Source: Cryptomeria japonica (Eukaryota > Streptophyta > Pinopsida > Cupressales > Cupressaceae). Taken from it: DNA of 64,000 nt. The notes under the pieces were generated by a model. The model had not been told where the DNA came from. It worked only from the letters and a program-made list of their open reading frames with translations, and searched no databases. Position 1 is the stretch's first letter. Every line of letters begins with the position of its first letter. A program made the position numbers and the translations under genes. Below are positions 63,389 through 64,000 of the stretch, one piece after another. The stretch spans positions 236,447,922 through 236,511,921 of the forward strand of contig NC_081406.1 of NCBI RefSeq assembly GCF_030272615.1, read 5' to 3'.

Positions 63389-64000
63389 ATCTCCCCCTTT
63401 GGTATTGATGGCAACATATGAATGTGAAAAACAGTTAATGCAAAGAAAGAAGATATCACTAGCAAACTCCCCCTAAAATCAAGATAGATAATGTCTTTTT
63501 TCACATGATCTCTCCCCTCCTTTGATAGCAATGCCAAAGATCTCCAAAACAGAAACATGAATCTATCTCCCCTAAGACATGTGACCAAATCAACAGACTA
63601 CTTCAACAGAGGAGAAATACCAACTCATCAATCCAAATAAAAGAATAAGGCTCTAAAATTCACTGGATTGATGCAACTAAATGCATCTAGTTCTCATCGG
63701 GAAGGGTGGATACCCCTAATTTGTCTCTCAAGTAAATAAATGTATCTGCAGGCAAAGGATTAGTGAAAATATCAGCAATTTGTTCCATTGTAGATACATA
63801 TTCCATCTTCACCTTCTCTTCATTGACTTGCTCTCTCAAGTGATTATATTTGATTGATATATTCTTAGTTTTTGAATGGTGCACCAGATTATTTGACATG
63901 TTTATAGAACTGAAATTATCACAATATATAACAGTAGGCTCATCATGGGTAACTCTGACATCTTTCAACATTTGCTTCATCCAAACTATCTGAGTGCAAT
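63389..64000 (-). mobile_element. Copia internal region, RNase H end (continues past the window)
   Basis: The minus-strand frame 63980-63687 shows the C-terminal copia RNase H: TVIYCDNFSSINMSNN, HLREQV and ADIFTNPLP. The rest of pol lies beyond the window, so its state cannot be judged. Confidence 0.85.

Overview
This window looks like nuclear DNA from a conifer. It holds one intact host gene, a conifer-type (TPS-d) terpene synthase on the minus strand at 36992-43134. Around it lies a dense, AT-rich bed of old retroelements. The gene's RR(x)8W motif, DDIYD motif, ten-exon structure and 616-residue length all fit conifer mono-/sesquiterpene synthases. A Cupressaceae or Taxaceae source is plausible, but the sequence alone does not settle it.

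Layout. 1-223 is the end of a Ty1/copia-like LTR. 1864-11058 is a mosaic copia fossil: two matching ~1.28 kb LTRs enclose a gag-pol region and, unexpectedly, a different 2.0 kb LTR. 11059-13165 is the 5' part of another copia element (LTR, primer site, gag). 13173-20899 is a patchwork of gypsy-type LTR pieces, a minisatellite, an antisense 'plant mobile domain' fossil and a polypurine tract leading into a 1.47 kb LTR. 20940-27801 is made of long gypsy-type LTRs, two of them head to head. 27802-34587 is a minus-strand copia fossil sitting inside one of these LTRs, whose end reappears at 35206-35519. 34570-35205 carries an unidentified repeat-type reading frame.

The terpene synthase follows. 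Its eighth intron is swollen to 2.85 kb and contains a SINE-like insertion with a 13-bp target-site duplication. Its 3' UTR region contains sequence matching the 3' end of the local LINE family. About 730 bp of its promoter recurs at 46866-47598 in the same orientation with no coding sequence attached. The two promoter copies are separated by a gypsy-type LTR (43979-46190) and a LINE 3' fragment (46192-46860).

The right side holds a full-length but decayed L1-type LINE (49023-55564, exact 19-bp target-site duplications), a 5'-truncated relative in the opposite orientation (57265-60440), and the 3' part of another minus-strand copia element running off the window (62129-64000). Only the terpene synthase looks like a working host gene. 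A 197-codon open frame downstream of the LINE RNase H domain, and the duplicated promoter, are the most unusual other items. No rRNA or tRNA genes and no CRISPR arrays were seen.
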